Under the pieces are notes generated by a model. The model was given only the letters and a program-made list of their open reading frames with translations. It was not told the DNA's origin and did not search any database. Both the position numbers and the translations under genes were made by a program. Below are positions 1 to 5,519 of a stretch of DNA of 6,700 nt, one piece after another. The stretch covers positions 1 through 6,700 of the forward strand of contig RFIY01000070.1 of NCBI GenBank assembly GCA_003695505.1, written 5' to 3'. This DNA comes from Candidatus Dadabacteria bacterium (GTDB taxonomy: Bacteria; J088). Position 1 is the first letter of the stretch; each line of letters begins with the position of its first letter.

Positions 1-342
1 AGGGGACCTGCTGTCGCGGTTCGGCATCGGAATCAGCGCAGCAACGCGAGCGCCCTTTGGCGCGGCACCGGAACCGGTAGAGCCCGGATGCACGACCGGC
101 GCCGGCACGACCCAGACGACAGAATCGTCGCTGGTCTTCACCTGGCGGACATTCTGCGTGCCTGCCTTGACAACGACCCAGGTGCCGTTCAGTAGCGTCC
201 CGGGCTCAATTACTGACTGTTCGCGTGTCTCGACTGGCACATCGCCCACCGTGGCCGTCACTGCCGAAGCGTCGGGACTCGCGGTCACCGGGGCCGGGAC
301 GACGACAGCCAGAAACAGGATTGTTGTCAGCGTGTACCGCAT
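1..342 (-). CDS. Secreted protein of unknown function, N-terminal part (cut by window edge)
   Basis: The reading frame is open from an ATG at 342 down to base 1, giving 114 codons with no stop, so the C-terminus lies outside the window. The start is supported by GGGAGG at 351-356, eight bases upstream. Residues 1-21 form a typical Sec signal peptide: MRYT, a hydrophobic core (ILFLAVVVPAP) and a V-T-A cleavage site before SPDA. The exported part is rich in V, T, G and P, with short beta-like stretches (GTWVVVKAG, DSVVWVVPAP), followed by a G/S/A/P-rich linker around residues 90-100. I recognise no family. It is divergent from the response regulator gene and shares the 139-base gap with it. Confidence is good that it is a coding, exported protein; no function is assigned. 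Confidence 0.72.
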   Translation of the reverse strand, partial: MRYTLTTILFLAVVVPAPVTASPDASAVTATVGDVPVETREQSVIEPGTLLNGTWVVVKAGTQNVRQVKTSDDSVVWVVPAPVVHPGSTGSGAAPKGARVAALIPMPNRDSRSP

Positions 343-432
343 AAGAGGGGCCTCCCTGGCCTTATTGTCGATATCGCCCACAACTGACGAACGTTAAGCC
401 TGTGGACATGTATCGAAATGAGCCACATCGGC

Positions 433-448
433 TGGCATCCAGCTTGCT
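433..448 (+). promoter_or_regulatory. Sigma-54 (RpoN) type -24/-12 promoter
   Basis: The sequence TGGCAT-CCAGC-TTGCT matches the sigma-54 consensus TGGCAC-N5-TTGCW with one mismatch. The invariant GG (434-435) and GC (446-447) are separated by exactly ten bases, as this sigma factor requires. A transcript would start near 459, leaving a leader of about 23 bases that contains the Shine-Dalgarno AAAGGAG (468-474) and ATG at 482. Sigma-54 promoters need an enhancer-binding activator, usually bound 80-200 bases upstream, which here would fall inside the divergent gene. No activator site is recognised with confidence. Confidence 0.6.
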
Positions 449-481
449 TCAGACGCGCCAACACCCGAAAGGAGTCTTCCG

Positions 482-886
482 ATGCAAGAACCCCGCGCCA
501 CCATCCTTGTCGTCGACGACAACGAACAGCAACGTGCCCTGGCCCACCGTCTGCTGACGATGGCCGGTTTTCGCGTGCTGACCGCCAGCGATATCTGGAT
601 CGGCTCGCTCGTACGACAGGCCCGCCCGGACGTAATCCTGCTCGACGTGCAGCTTGCCGAGTTTCTCAGTGGCGCCGCGCTGGTACGGATTCTCAAGCGC
701 AGTCCCTGGAGCCGGTCATGTCGCACCCTGCTCTACAGCGCCCTCGACGAAGACGAGCTGCGCCGAATCGCCGATCAGTCAGGCGCCGATGGCTATATTT
801 GCAAGACGAAGGGACCGCGGCACATGCTCGAAACGATCCAGGCGGCCCTCCGGGATCAGGAGCAACCGCAGGCGGCTGTTGCCTGA
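482..886 (+). CDS. Single-domain response regulator (CheY-like receiver)
   Basis: This 134-residue protein is one receiver domain with no output domain. The phosphorylation-site residues are all present: the acidic pair D12-D13 (VVDDN), the phospho-acceptor D55 at the end of beta-3 (VILLDV), the hydroxyl residue S86 (LYSA) and the conserved K108 in GYICK. After K108 there is one last helix and a short Q/A-rich tail, so it ends as a stand-alone receiver should. Such proteins act by phosphorylation-dependent binding to a partner (motor switch, kinase or phosphorelay protein); the partner here is unknown and no histidine kinase lies nearby. The start is fixed by AAAGGAG at 468-474, and a sigma-54-type promoter precedes it. 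The amidase gene follows after 33 bases, possibly with its own promoter. The family is confident; the pathway is not known. Confidence 0.9.
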   Translation: MQEPRATILVVDDNEQQRALAHRLLTMAGFRVLTASDIWIGSLVRQARPDVILLDVQLAEFLSGAALVRILKRSPWSRSCRTLLYSALDEDELRRIADQSGADGYICKTKGPRHMLETIQAALRDQEQPQAAVA

Positions 887-913
887 CAGACGGGCGGGAC
901 TGCCCGCTACAAT
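883..913 (+). promoter_or_regulatory. Candidate sigma-70 promoter directly abutting the amidase GTG start
   Basis: TACAAT (908-913) differs from the -10 consensus at one position, and CTGACA (883-888) differs from TTGACA at one position. The spacer is 19 bases, longer than ideal. Transcription about seven bases past the -10 would begin at or next to the GTG at 920, giving a leaderless or nearly leaderless mRNA; no good Shine-Dalgarno is seen before that GTG. A short inverted repeat (CGGGC 891-895, GCCCG 902-906) lies in the spacer. Read-through from the response regulator gene is the alternative. Confidence 0.4.
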
Positions 914-919
914 GTAGCG

Positions 920-1702
920 GTGAGACTCGCCCTCTGTCAGACCAGCCCCGACCCGCAGCCGCACGCCGCCGCAGACGATGCCCTCGCCCGCATCGCCAGG
1001 GCCGCCGCTCATGGCGCGGTGCTGGCCGTACTGCCGGAAGTCTGGACACGTTCATTTGGCGATTCGTTTGATCCCGACACCGTGCGTTCAGAATCGGTCT
1101 CGATCCTCGAACGCTGGCAGGCCGCCTGCGCCGAAATTGGCATCGCGGCCTATGGCAGTCTGCCCTGGACGAACGGCACGGCGTTCACAAATCGTGCGTT
1201 TCTGATCGATGCCACTGGCGTCGTCGCCGCCCACTATGACAAACTCCACCTGTTCCGCCTGCTCGGCGAACACGAACGCTTTCAACCCGGCAAAGAGATC
1301 GCGGTCACGCCCATTGGGCCGTTTTCAGCCGGACTGTCGATCTGCTACGATCTGCGTTTCCCGGAGCTCTATCGCGCGCAGGTCGATGCGGGCGCCGATC
1401 TGTTGCTGATCTGCGCGCAATGGCCCGCGGCGCGCGCCGCGCACTGGCGCGCACTCGCGATCGCTCGCGCGATCGAAAACCAGTGCTGGGTCGTCGCCGT
1501 CAACCGCTGTGGACGCGCTACTGGTCCGCGGGGGCTCGAGTACCACGGCGGCAGCCTCGTCGTCGATCCGTGGGGCGACGTGATCGCCGAACTGGACGAC
1601 CGACCACAAACGGCACCCGTAGACATCGACATCGACCGCGTTGTGGATATTCGCACAAGCCACCCGTTTCTCGCGGACCGGCGGCGGGATCTGCTGCCAT
1701 GA
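920..1702 (+). CDS. Carbon-nitrogen hydrolase, omega-amidase (YafV/NIT2) type
   Basis: This 260-residue protein belongs to the nitrilase superfamily. The Glu-Lys-Cys catalytic triad is visible: E40 (AVLPEVW), K108 (HYDKLHLF) and C142 (LSICYDLRFPELYR). The CYDLRFPELYR block, the WPAARAAHWRALAIARAIENQ stretch and the HGGSLVVDPWGD block resemble YafV and NIT2-like omega-amidases. Known members hydrolyse alpha-ketoglutaramate or alpha-ketosuccinamate to the keto acid and ammonia, a repair or salvage step after glutamine transamination, in the cytosol. The exact substrate is inferred. Length is normal for the subgroup. The GTG start is chosen because MRLALCQ is the usual first beta strand and the frame has no better start; a Shine-Dalgarno is weak or absent. 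Its TGA overlaps the ATG of the next gene (ATGA at 1699-1702), so the two are probably translationally coupled. Confidence 0.88.
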   Translation: MRLALCQTSPDPQPHAAADDALARIARAAAHGAVLAVLPEVWTRSFGDSFDPDTVRSESVSILERWQAACAEIGIAAYGSLPWTNGTAFTNRAFLIDATGVVAAHYDKLHLFRLLGEHERFQPGKEIAVTPIGPFSAGLSICYDLRFPELYRAQVDAGADLLLICAQWPAARAAHWRALAIARAIENQCWVVAVNRCGRATGPRGLEYHGGSLVVDPWGDVIAELDDRPQTAPVDIDIDRVVDIRTSHPFLADRRRDLLP

Positions 1703-1953
1703 GCACAGGTCGCGAAGATCTCCCGGAGATTCCCGAGCGCATGCTCAGCCTGCGCAATGGCATCGATCACCCCGACATCTGGATTGCCTGCGACGGGATC
1801 GTCTACGACGTCACGAACAGTCGCCTCTGGAAAAAGGGTCGCCATTACGAGCACTGGGCCGGTCAGGCACTCGACGACGAGCTGCCGGACGCCCCGCACG
1901 ACCGTGAAGTCTTCGCAAACCTGCCCGTTGTCGGGCGGCTGGTCCAGATGTGA
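1699..1953 (+). CDS. Small cytochrome b5-like heme/steroid-binding domain protein
   Basis: This 84-residue protein has the hallmarks of the short bacterial cytochrome b5-like family: DGIVYDVTNSRLW (residues 32-44), KGRHYEHWAGQAL (46-58), DAPHD (64-68) and VVGRL (77-81). It lacks the classical HPGG heme motif; the histidines available as axial ligands are H49, H52 and H67, and by analogy with the family one from the KGRHYEH segment plus H67 of the APH motif are likely. There is no signal peptide or membrane segment, so it is probably cytosolic. Known b5 domains carry electrons or bind heme or sterols; which applies here is not shown. The ATG overlaps the amidase stop, so it is translated from the amidase mRNA. 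The same frame is open further upstream, but that part only shadows the amidase gene. Stop is TGA at 1951-1953. Confidence 0.8.
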   Translation: MSTGREDLPEIPERMLSLRNGIDHPDIWIACDGIVYDVTNSRLWKKGRHYEHWAGQALDDELPDAPHDREVFANLPVVGRLVQM

Positions 1954-2021
1954 CTCACGCACGGAGAAATACGATTCCCGGGAACCAGACAACACCCACC
2001 GTGGTCAGAACCCAATGAAAC

Positions 2022-2082
2022 GCTCCGGATGCGACGTCCTCCTGCCTTCCGAACACGCCTCCACCTCAAACGCATCCGGAGC
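2022..2082. repeat. Long-range inverted repeat, 12-bp perfect arms
   Basis: GCTCCGGATGCG (2022-2033) is the exact reverse complement of CGCATCCGGAGC (2071-2082), with 37 bases between. Allowing C2083 to bulge, the outer side can extend by three more pairs (AAC 2019-2021 with GTT 2084-2086). A 12-bp perfect match at this distance is unlikely by chance, though the function of the structure is not shown. A separate 10-bp palindrome, TTCCCGGGAA, lies upstream at 1975-1984. Confidence 0.8.
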
Positions 2083-2088
2083 CGTTGC

Positions 2089-2125
2089 CAAAGCCCGGTC
2101 CTGACGGACCGGGCTTTGTTTTGTT
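2089..2125 (+). terminator. Intrinsic (rho-independent) terminator
   Basis: A 13-bp perfect stem (2089-2101 with 2106-2118; core AAAGCCCGGTCC) closes a four-base TGAC loop and is followed by a T-rich tail (TTTTGTT, 2119-2125). It ends the amidase-b5 transcript on the plus strand, 136 bases past the b5 stop. The convergent minus-strand gene stops only 18 bases further on. Read on the minus strand the stem is not followed by a T-run beyond its own TTT, so it would be a weaker terminator there. Confidence 0.88.
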
Positions 2126-2143
2126 CCGGAATGGCGATCTTCG

Positions 2144-3016
2144 CTATGCCGTCGCAGGCCGCCAGTCGTTGGGCAATCCCGGCCGCGTCCGCAAGAAAAA
2201 CGGATCAAACAGGTATCTGGAGTACGAGCCGTCCCGGATTGCTCGAATCAACTCCGCCGCGTCAAACACCGAAGTATCCAGCGAATACGCCAGCAACACA
2301 TCGGGCGGCACGACCTTGCGCGGCATTTCGCGCAAAAGCTCAAACGCGCGCTCCGTGTTGCCCTCGATATGTTCCAGCTCGGCCGTCAGCCACCACCACG
2401 CGGCAATGCGGGACTTTTCACCTTCATACTGCGCGAGAATGTCGCGGGCTTTCTGCATATTGCCAACACTGGCTGGAAATGCCGGCGCCTTGTAGTAGAT
2501 TTTCGCCCGTGACAGGGCGATGATGCCACGGTAGTAGGGTCGGCCCAGCTCCTCGGCCTCGGCGAGCTGATCCAGCATCGCCGGCAACATGTGCGCCGCC
2601 TCGAGCAATCCCAGCGTCGCGACCTTGGCGCCGAGCATGATCGCCTGCCAGACGCGTCCACCGGGGGCCGGATTCGAACGCTGGATGTATTGCTCCGCGG
2701 CGCGATCAGCGATTTTCGTAATCTTCAGGCGCGTCTCGCGATTCGGTGCAGAGCGCCACCACGCAAAGGAATAGATCAACGCCCACTCCGCGTATTCGGG
2801 ACGACCCGTTTGCTGGTATGCCTTCCACAAGCTCGCAAACGCCCGCGCCGTGCGCGGCGTATCGAAAAACACAGACCGCCGTTCCATATAGAGACTGGCC
2901 GGTGCAAAGGGATCCAGTGCATCGAGGTCACCCGCGTGTGCGACGGTCGACCATGTCGGCGTCAGGCAGGCGGTCGTCGCGAGCGAAGTCTGTATCAGGT
3001 GGCGGCGCGTCCACAT
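2144..3016 (-). CDS. Tat-signal exported helical-repeat (TPR-like) protein
   Basis: This is a 290-residue protein. Residues 1-28 look like a twin-arginine signal peptide: TRRHLIQ at 3-9 (consensus S/T-R-R-x-F-L-K), a weakly hydrophobic core and an AHA cleavage site before GDLDALDP. The mature part is alpha-helical and repeat-like, with TPR-style segments around residues 56-90, 98-150, 160-195 and 203-232. The block with SRAKIYYKAPAFPASVG at 169-185, followed by QKARDIL, resembles the phrase before a final TPR in some exported TPR proteins. Tat export would imply folding in the cytoplasm, but there is no obvious cofactor motif. I do not recognise a named family or an enzymatic site; a scaffold role is inferred. 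Start ATG is preceded by AGGA (3021-3024) and AGGAG (3028-3032). It lies 88 bases downstream of the beta-propeller lipoprotein gene on the same strand, yet has its own promoter. Confidence 0.78.
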   Translation of the reverse strand: MWTRRHLIQTSLATTACLTPTWSTVAHAGDLDALDPFAPASLYMERRSVFFDTPRTARAFASLWKAYQQTGRPEYAEWALIYSFAWWRSAPNRETRLKITKIADRAAEQYIQRSNPAPGGRVWQAIMLGAKVATLGLLEAAHMLPAMLDQLAEAEELGRPYYRGIIALSRAKIYYKAPAFPASVGNMQKARDILAQYEGEKSRIAAWWWLTAELEHIEGNTERAFELLREMPRKVVPPDVLLAYSLDTSVFDAAELIRAIRDGSYSRYLFDPFFLRTRPGLPNDWRPATA

Positions 3017-3061
3017 GTCGTCCTGTACTCCTGCATCGTCTCGTGTCCCGCCCCGGCTATA

Positions 3062-3089
3062 AGTCTAGTCGATCACGACGATTTGTCAA
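3062..3089 (-). promoter_or_regulatory. Sigma-70 promoter for the Tat-signal protein
   Basis: On the minus strand a perfect TTGACA -35 (3084-3089) is followed after 16 bases by TAGACT (3062-3067; four of six -10 matches). Transcription would start near 3055, leaving a leader of about 39 bases before ATG 3016. It lies wholly within the gap between the lipoprotein stop and this gene. The downstream gene therefore probably has independent expression, besides any read-through from the lipoprotein gene. Confidence 0.62.
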
Positions 3090-3104
3090 CCGCCCGTTCG
3101 AGGA

Positions 3105-4997
3105 TCAATCCGACCGGGAGGGCGCATCGCTGACACGAACAAGTCCCTGATAAATCCCCATCCAGGCCGCGCCACGAAACAGCGTCACCGGACCTTGCAG
3201 ATTGTTATATCCGCGTCCCGTACCAACGAGGGCGCGCCAGACCGTATCACCCGAATCGAAGTCGATTGCCGTCAGATACCAGGCCTGCGCGTCGGCATCC
3301 GTATAGACCGGCTCCTTCGTATATGCGTACACGAGTCCGTTTCGCGTCGACAGCTTCAGCACACCACCGACCGACTCCCCGTTTTTCCAGACGCGTTCAC
3401 AGCGTACCCCGGCATCGTCCTCAACCAGGTCGACGCGCCAGACGCCATCCGCGAAACGTGAACCGGGATAGCGACCGGGCTTTGGTGCCGGTGGTCTCTT
3501 GCGCCGCGCCTCGGCCACCATCATCGTCGATGGCTTGGCCGCGGTCATGATGGGAATATCGTACAACTGGTCAGGGATGCCGCCACCATCCCAACGATCG
3601 ATGCGGCGCTCGAAGCGCTCGTAACGCCGCTCGTAACGCCGCTTGCCGGTCTCCTGCCATTTTTCCCACGCCGCGGTGCTCAGGTCGCTGAGCCGCCGCA
3701 GCCGCATTTCGGAGCGGTACTCGCGATCCGCGAACAGCCAGTTCGGTGCCGCGCTGCCGTAGCTGTTGTTGGTCAGAATCGAGACGTGGGTCGTCCCGTC
3801 GGTCGTTGGCTGCTCGATCACGACCATGGAATCTTCTGAATAGCTTTCACCCGAAATGAACAACGGATAACGACAGACCGTTTCCCCGTTCGACCGCCGG
3901 ACCGCATTCATTCGAATCCGGCCGTCGGCGTTGTCGGCGAAGATCACAAACCCGCGCTCCGGGCTGCCGACCAGTGATGGCGTTGTCCCCGACCCCTGGT
4001 TCACTGCGCCCCCCTTGCGTGAGGTGCCGCGATCATATTCGGTGCGGAACCGCCATGCCGGTACGCCGTCGGCATCGCGTGTCAGCGAATAGATCGCGTG
4101 ATCGGACAGGACGTACGGCCCCTCCGGTCCCACCACAAACGCATTCTGAATCTGTTCTACCACCTCGTCCGGTTCATCGGCGTCATGCAGCCGACGCATG
4201 CGCACCCACCCGGAGCCTCGGTCCACGACCCCGACGATGCCGGTGCGCGTCGTGAACCAGATATCGCCATTGTAATCCGGCTGCGCCACGGTAATCGGTG
4301 TCCGCGGCGGCAACGTTTCGATCGTTGCCGGATCGGCGATCGAGAAGGCGTCATCCCAGTCCGCCAGGTCGATCGTTCGTGCGATGCGCCAGTCGAATTC
4401 GCCATCGGTCTCGTCGAGAGCGTAAAAACGTAGTTCGCGGTTCGCGGTCGGAATCAACGGCTGGTCACCGACGCCAAGCGTGAAGTAGGAACCACCCGAC
4501 GTATCGACCATCAACTGGCCGGTCATCAGGCGTCGTAGCATGCCCTTGCGGCGTGGCACGCGTTTGCGATCGAGAATCTCCAGGGTCTCGGGATCGAACG
4601 CAACAATACTGGGCCGCAGAAAGGACATGCAGACCGACATTGCATGGCCGTGACTGTCGAACACGACGGTCGGGCACATGCCACCAACGCGGCCAAGGCG
4701 GCGCGATTGCACATGCAGACGTGCCGTCGTTGGGTCGGTCAGGCCCAATGGCCCCCACTCATCCTGTGCATCCGCCGCCGTCGACGTATTGTGCAGCGCG
4801 TTGATGCCCTGCGGCCCCATCCAGGGGTGCGGTGGAACCGCCACCGCGTTCACCGGCGACGTCACGGCGGCGGGTCCGCCAACCCAGGCGAATGGCAACG
4901 TCGCCTTCAGGGCCTTGCGGTCGTTCTTGATGGCCGTGCCGCAGCCAGCAAGCACCAGCGCGAGCAGCGCACCAGACAGCATGGTTCGATGTGTCAT
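3105..4997 (-). CDS. Beta-propeller (PQQ-like repeat) lipoprotein
   Basis: This is a 630-residue protein. Residues 1-19 form a lipoprotein signal: MTHRTML, a hydrophobic core and lipobox L16-A17-G18-C19. The residue after the cysteine is glycine, not aspartate, which by the E. coli rule favours the outer membrane. The rest is rich in beta strands with blade-like repeats, for example GDIWFTTRTGIVGVVD (244-259), GFVIFADNADGRIRMNAV (349-366), NGLVYAYTKE (553-562) and AIDFDSGDTVWRALVG (577-592). These resemble PQQ-like propellers, but no catalytic or cofactor residues can be pointed to. A very charged segment at 445-468 (KRRYERRYERFERR core) sits between strands. The start at 4997 is chosen over an in-frame ATG at 5111 because AGGAG (5005-5009) lies seven bases upstream and the lipobox then falls at residue 19; the longer form would bury the signal peptide. 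A role in envelope assembly or binding is inferred only. Confidence 0.82.
   Translation of the reverse strand: MTHRTMLSGALLALVLAGCGTAIKNDRKALKATLPFAWVGGPAAVTSPVNAVAVPPHPWMGPQGINALHNTSTAADAQDEWGPLGLTDPTTARLHVQSRRLGRVGGMCPTVVFDSHGHAMSVCMSFLRPSIVAFDPETLEILDRKRVPRRKGMLRRLMTGQLMVDTSGGSYFTLGVGDQPLIPTANRELRFYALDETDGEFDWRIARTIDLADWDDAFSIADPATIETLPPRTPITVAQPDYNGDIWFTTRTGIVGVVDRGSGWVRMRRLHDADEPDEVVEQIQNAFVVGPEGPYVLSDHAIYSLTRDADGVPAWRFRTEYDRGTSRKGGAVNQGSGTTPSLVGSPERGFVIFADNADGRIRMNAVRRSNGETVCRYPLFISGESYSEDSMVVIEQPTTDGTTHVSILTNNSYGSAAPNWLFADREYRSEMRLRRLSDLSTAAWEKWQETGKRRYERRYERFERRIDRWDGGGIPDQLYDIPIMTAAKPSTMMVAEARRKRPPAPKPGRYPGSRFADGVWRVDLVEDDAGVRCERVWKNGESVGGVLKLSTRNGLVYAYTKEPVYTDADAQAWYLTAIDFDSGDTVWRALVGTGRGYNNLQGPVTLFRGAAWMGIYQGLVRVSDAPSRSD
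3616..3639. repeat. 12-bp tandem duplication inside the lipoprotein gene
   Basis: CGCTCGTAACGC occurs twice back to back (3616-3627 and 3628-3639), followed by a further partial copy (CGCT) and preceded by a degenerate one at 3607-3612. On the minus strand the unit encodes the repeated R-R-Y-E of the charged stretch. The unit is a multiple of three, so gain or loss of copies keeps the reading frame. Confidence 0.85.
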
Positions 4998-5082
4998 CCG
5001 GGTTCTCCTGTCATCTCTTGCCCCGCCGCAGACGCACCGGGCATCGGTTGCGGCACCGCAGTCGCGCTGCAAACCGCCGCAC

Positions 5083-5111
5083 AGCATAACAAACCGGTTC
5101 CGGTTCGACAT
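5083..5111 (-). promoter_or_regulatory. Weak candidate promoter for the lipoprotein gene
   Basis: On the minus strand TATGCT (5083-5088; four of six -10 matches) lies 17 bases from ATGTCG (5106-5111; three of six -35 matches). It would give a transcript starting near 5076 and a leader of about 80 bases. The -35 overlaps that of the opposing PilZ promoter. The match alone is weak; its position in the divergent gap is the main support. Confidence 0.3.
5092..5105. promoter_or_regulatory. 14-bp dyad, candidate operator between divergent promoters
   Basis: AACCGG-TT-CCGGTT is a perfect inverted repeat with 6-bp arms and a two-base spacer. It ends on the first base of the -35 of the PilZ promoter and fills most of the spacer of the opposing candidate promoter, so a dimeric regulator bound there could affect both. 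No known regulator's consensus is recognised, and chance is possible in GC-rich DNA. Confidence 0.35.
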
Positions 5112-5133
5112 CCGACGGCTCCTTCTCTATCAT
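5105..5133 (+). promoter_or_regulatory. Sigma-70 promoter of the PilZ-barrel-transaldolase operon
   Basis: TCGACA (5105-5110; five of six) and TATCAT (5128-5133; five of six) are spaced by exactly 17 bases. Transcription would start near 5140. That leaves about 35 bases before the preferred PilZ start at 5175, or essentially no leader if the in-frame ATG at 5142 is used. Confidence 0.62.
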
Positions 5134-5174
5134 GACCGGCAATGCTCCCCGGCTCTGATTCGGATGGTTCGGCC

Positions 5175-5519
5175 ATGGCTAAACGACGTTTCGAACGCAT
5201 CGACCGCAAGCTGCTGGTCAATTACGACCACTTCAATTTCGACAACCTGAAGGATGACGAAGGCCTGGCACGCACGCTCGACATGAGCGTAAGGGGTTTG
5301 CTGCTCCAGTTGCCCCGGCCGGTGGAGCCCGGTTCCACGCTCCGCCTGTCGCTGAGCCTCGGCGACGACGTGGTGGAAGCATTCGGAGAGGTTCGTCGCT
5401 GCGAGCAGGACGATGACGGTCTGTATGAAGCCGGCATCGAGCTTCGCTATGTACCCGAAAAATTCATTCGCACGGTGGAATCCTTTTTTGCTGACCAGGG
5501 AGACGGCGGGGCCGAATGA
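5175..5519 (+). CDS. PilZ domain protein, c-di-GMP binding
   Basis: This 114-residue protein is a single PilZ domain. Both nucleotide-binding signatures are present: the R-x3-R arginine motif near the N-terminus (R4 to R8 in KRRFERIDRK) and D36-x-S-x-x-G41 (DMSVRG). A beta-barrel-like stretch (GSTLRLSLSL, VEAFGEVRRCEQ, YEAGIELRYV) and a C-terminal helix follow. It should therefore bind cyclic di-GMP in the cytosol and pass the signal to an unknown partner. ATG 5175 is preferred because the arginine motif then starts at residue 4, as in many family members, and because the promoter would start transcripts near 5140. An in-frame ATG at 5142 adds 11 residues and would be leaderless. Neither start has a strong Shine-Dalgarno. 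The stop overlaps the next start (ATGA, 5516-5519), coupling it to the barrel protein. Confidence 0.87.
   Translation: MAKRRFERIDRKLLVNYDHFNFDNLKDDEGLARTLDMSVRGLLLQLPRPVEPGSTLRLSLSLGDDVVEAFGEVRRCEQDDDGLYEAGIELRYVPEKFIRTVESFFADQGDGGAE

Larger units (their letters stand above)
2019..2125 (+). ncRNA. Candidate 3'-UTR-derived structured RNA with CU-rich loop
   Basis: Between the b5-like gene and the convergent gene the plus strand could fold into a 12-bp perfect stem (2022-2033 with 2071-2082) closing a 37-base loop, followed a few bases later by an intrinsic terminator hairpin. The loop is pyrimidine-rich and carries TCCTCCT (2037-2043), complementary to the Shine-Dalgarno core AGGAGGA, and a second run CCTCCACCTC (2058-2067). 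A stem with an exposed anti-Shine-Dalgarno loop plus a terminator is the layout of several trans-acting small RNAs. No convincing promoter is seen just upstream, so if real it would more likely be cut from the amidase-b5 mRNA. It may instead be plain untranslated sequence; confidence is low. Confidence 0.28.

Noticed and set aside
369-405. Small palindromes (CGATATCG 369-376; CCACA 378-382 with TGTGG 401-405) upstream of the sigma-54 promoter, as activator sites
   Set aside because: The arms are short, match no activator consensus I know, and lie nearer to the promoter than usual.
418-1071. 217-codon plus-strand frame overlapping the response regulator and amidase
   Set aside because: It is Arg/Pro/Ser-rich, typical of shadow frames in GC-rich DNA, and covers two well-supported genes in other frames.
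1420-1698. Upstream extension of the b5-like frame
   Set aside because: It is Arg-rich out-of-frame shadow coding of the amidase gene; the family similarity begins only after the ATG at 1699.
2015-2104. 29-codon open frame (ATG 2015, TGA 2102-2104) in the 3' region
   Set aside because: No Shine-Dalgarno, the stop lies in the terminator loop, and the composition looks non-specific; it is more likely chance across the inverted repeat.
5051-5066. Sigma-54-like CGGCAC...TCGC with GG-N10-GC spacing upstream of the PilZ gene
   Set aside because: It has several consensus mismatches, including in the TTGC part, and a much better sigma-70 promoter lies downstream.
4998-5111. N-terminal extension of the lipoprotein gene starting at ATG 5111
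   Set aside because: It would place 38 non-hydrophobic residues before a clear lipoprotein signal peptide and ignore the good AGGAG before ATG 4997.
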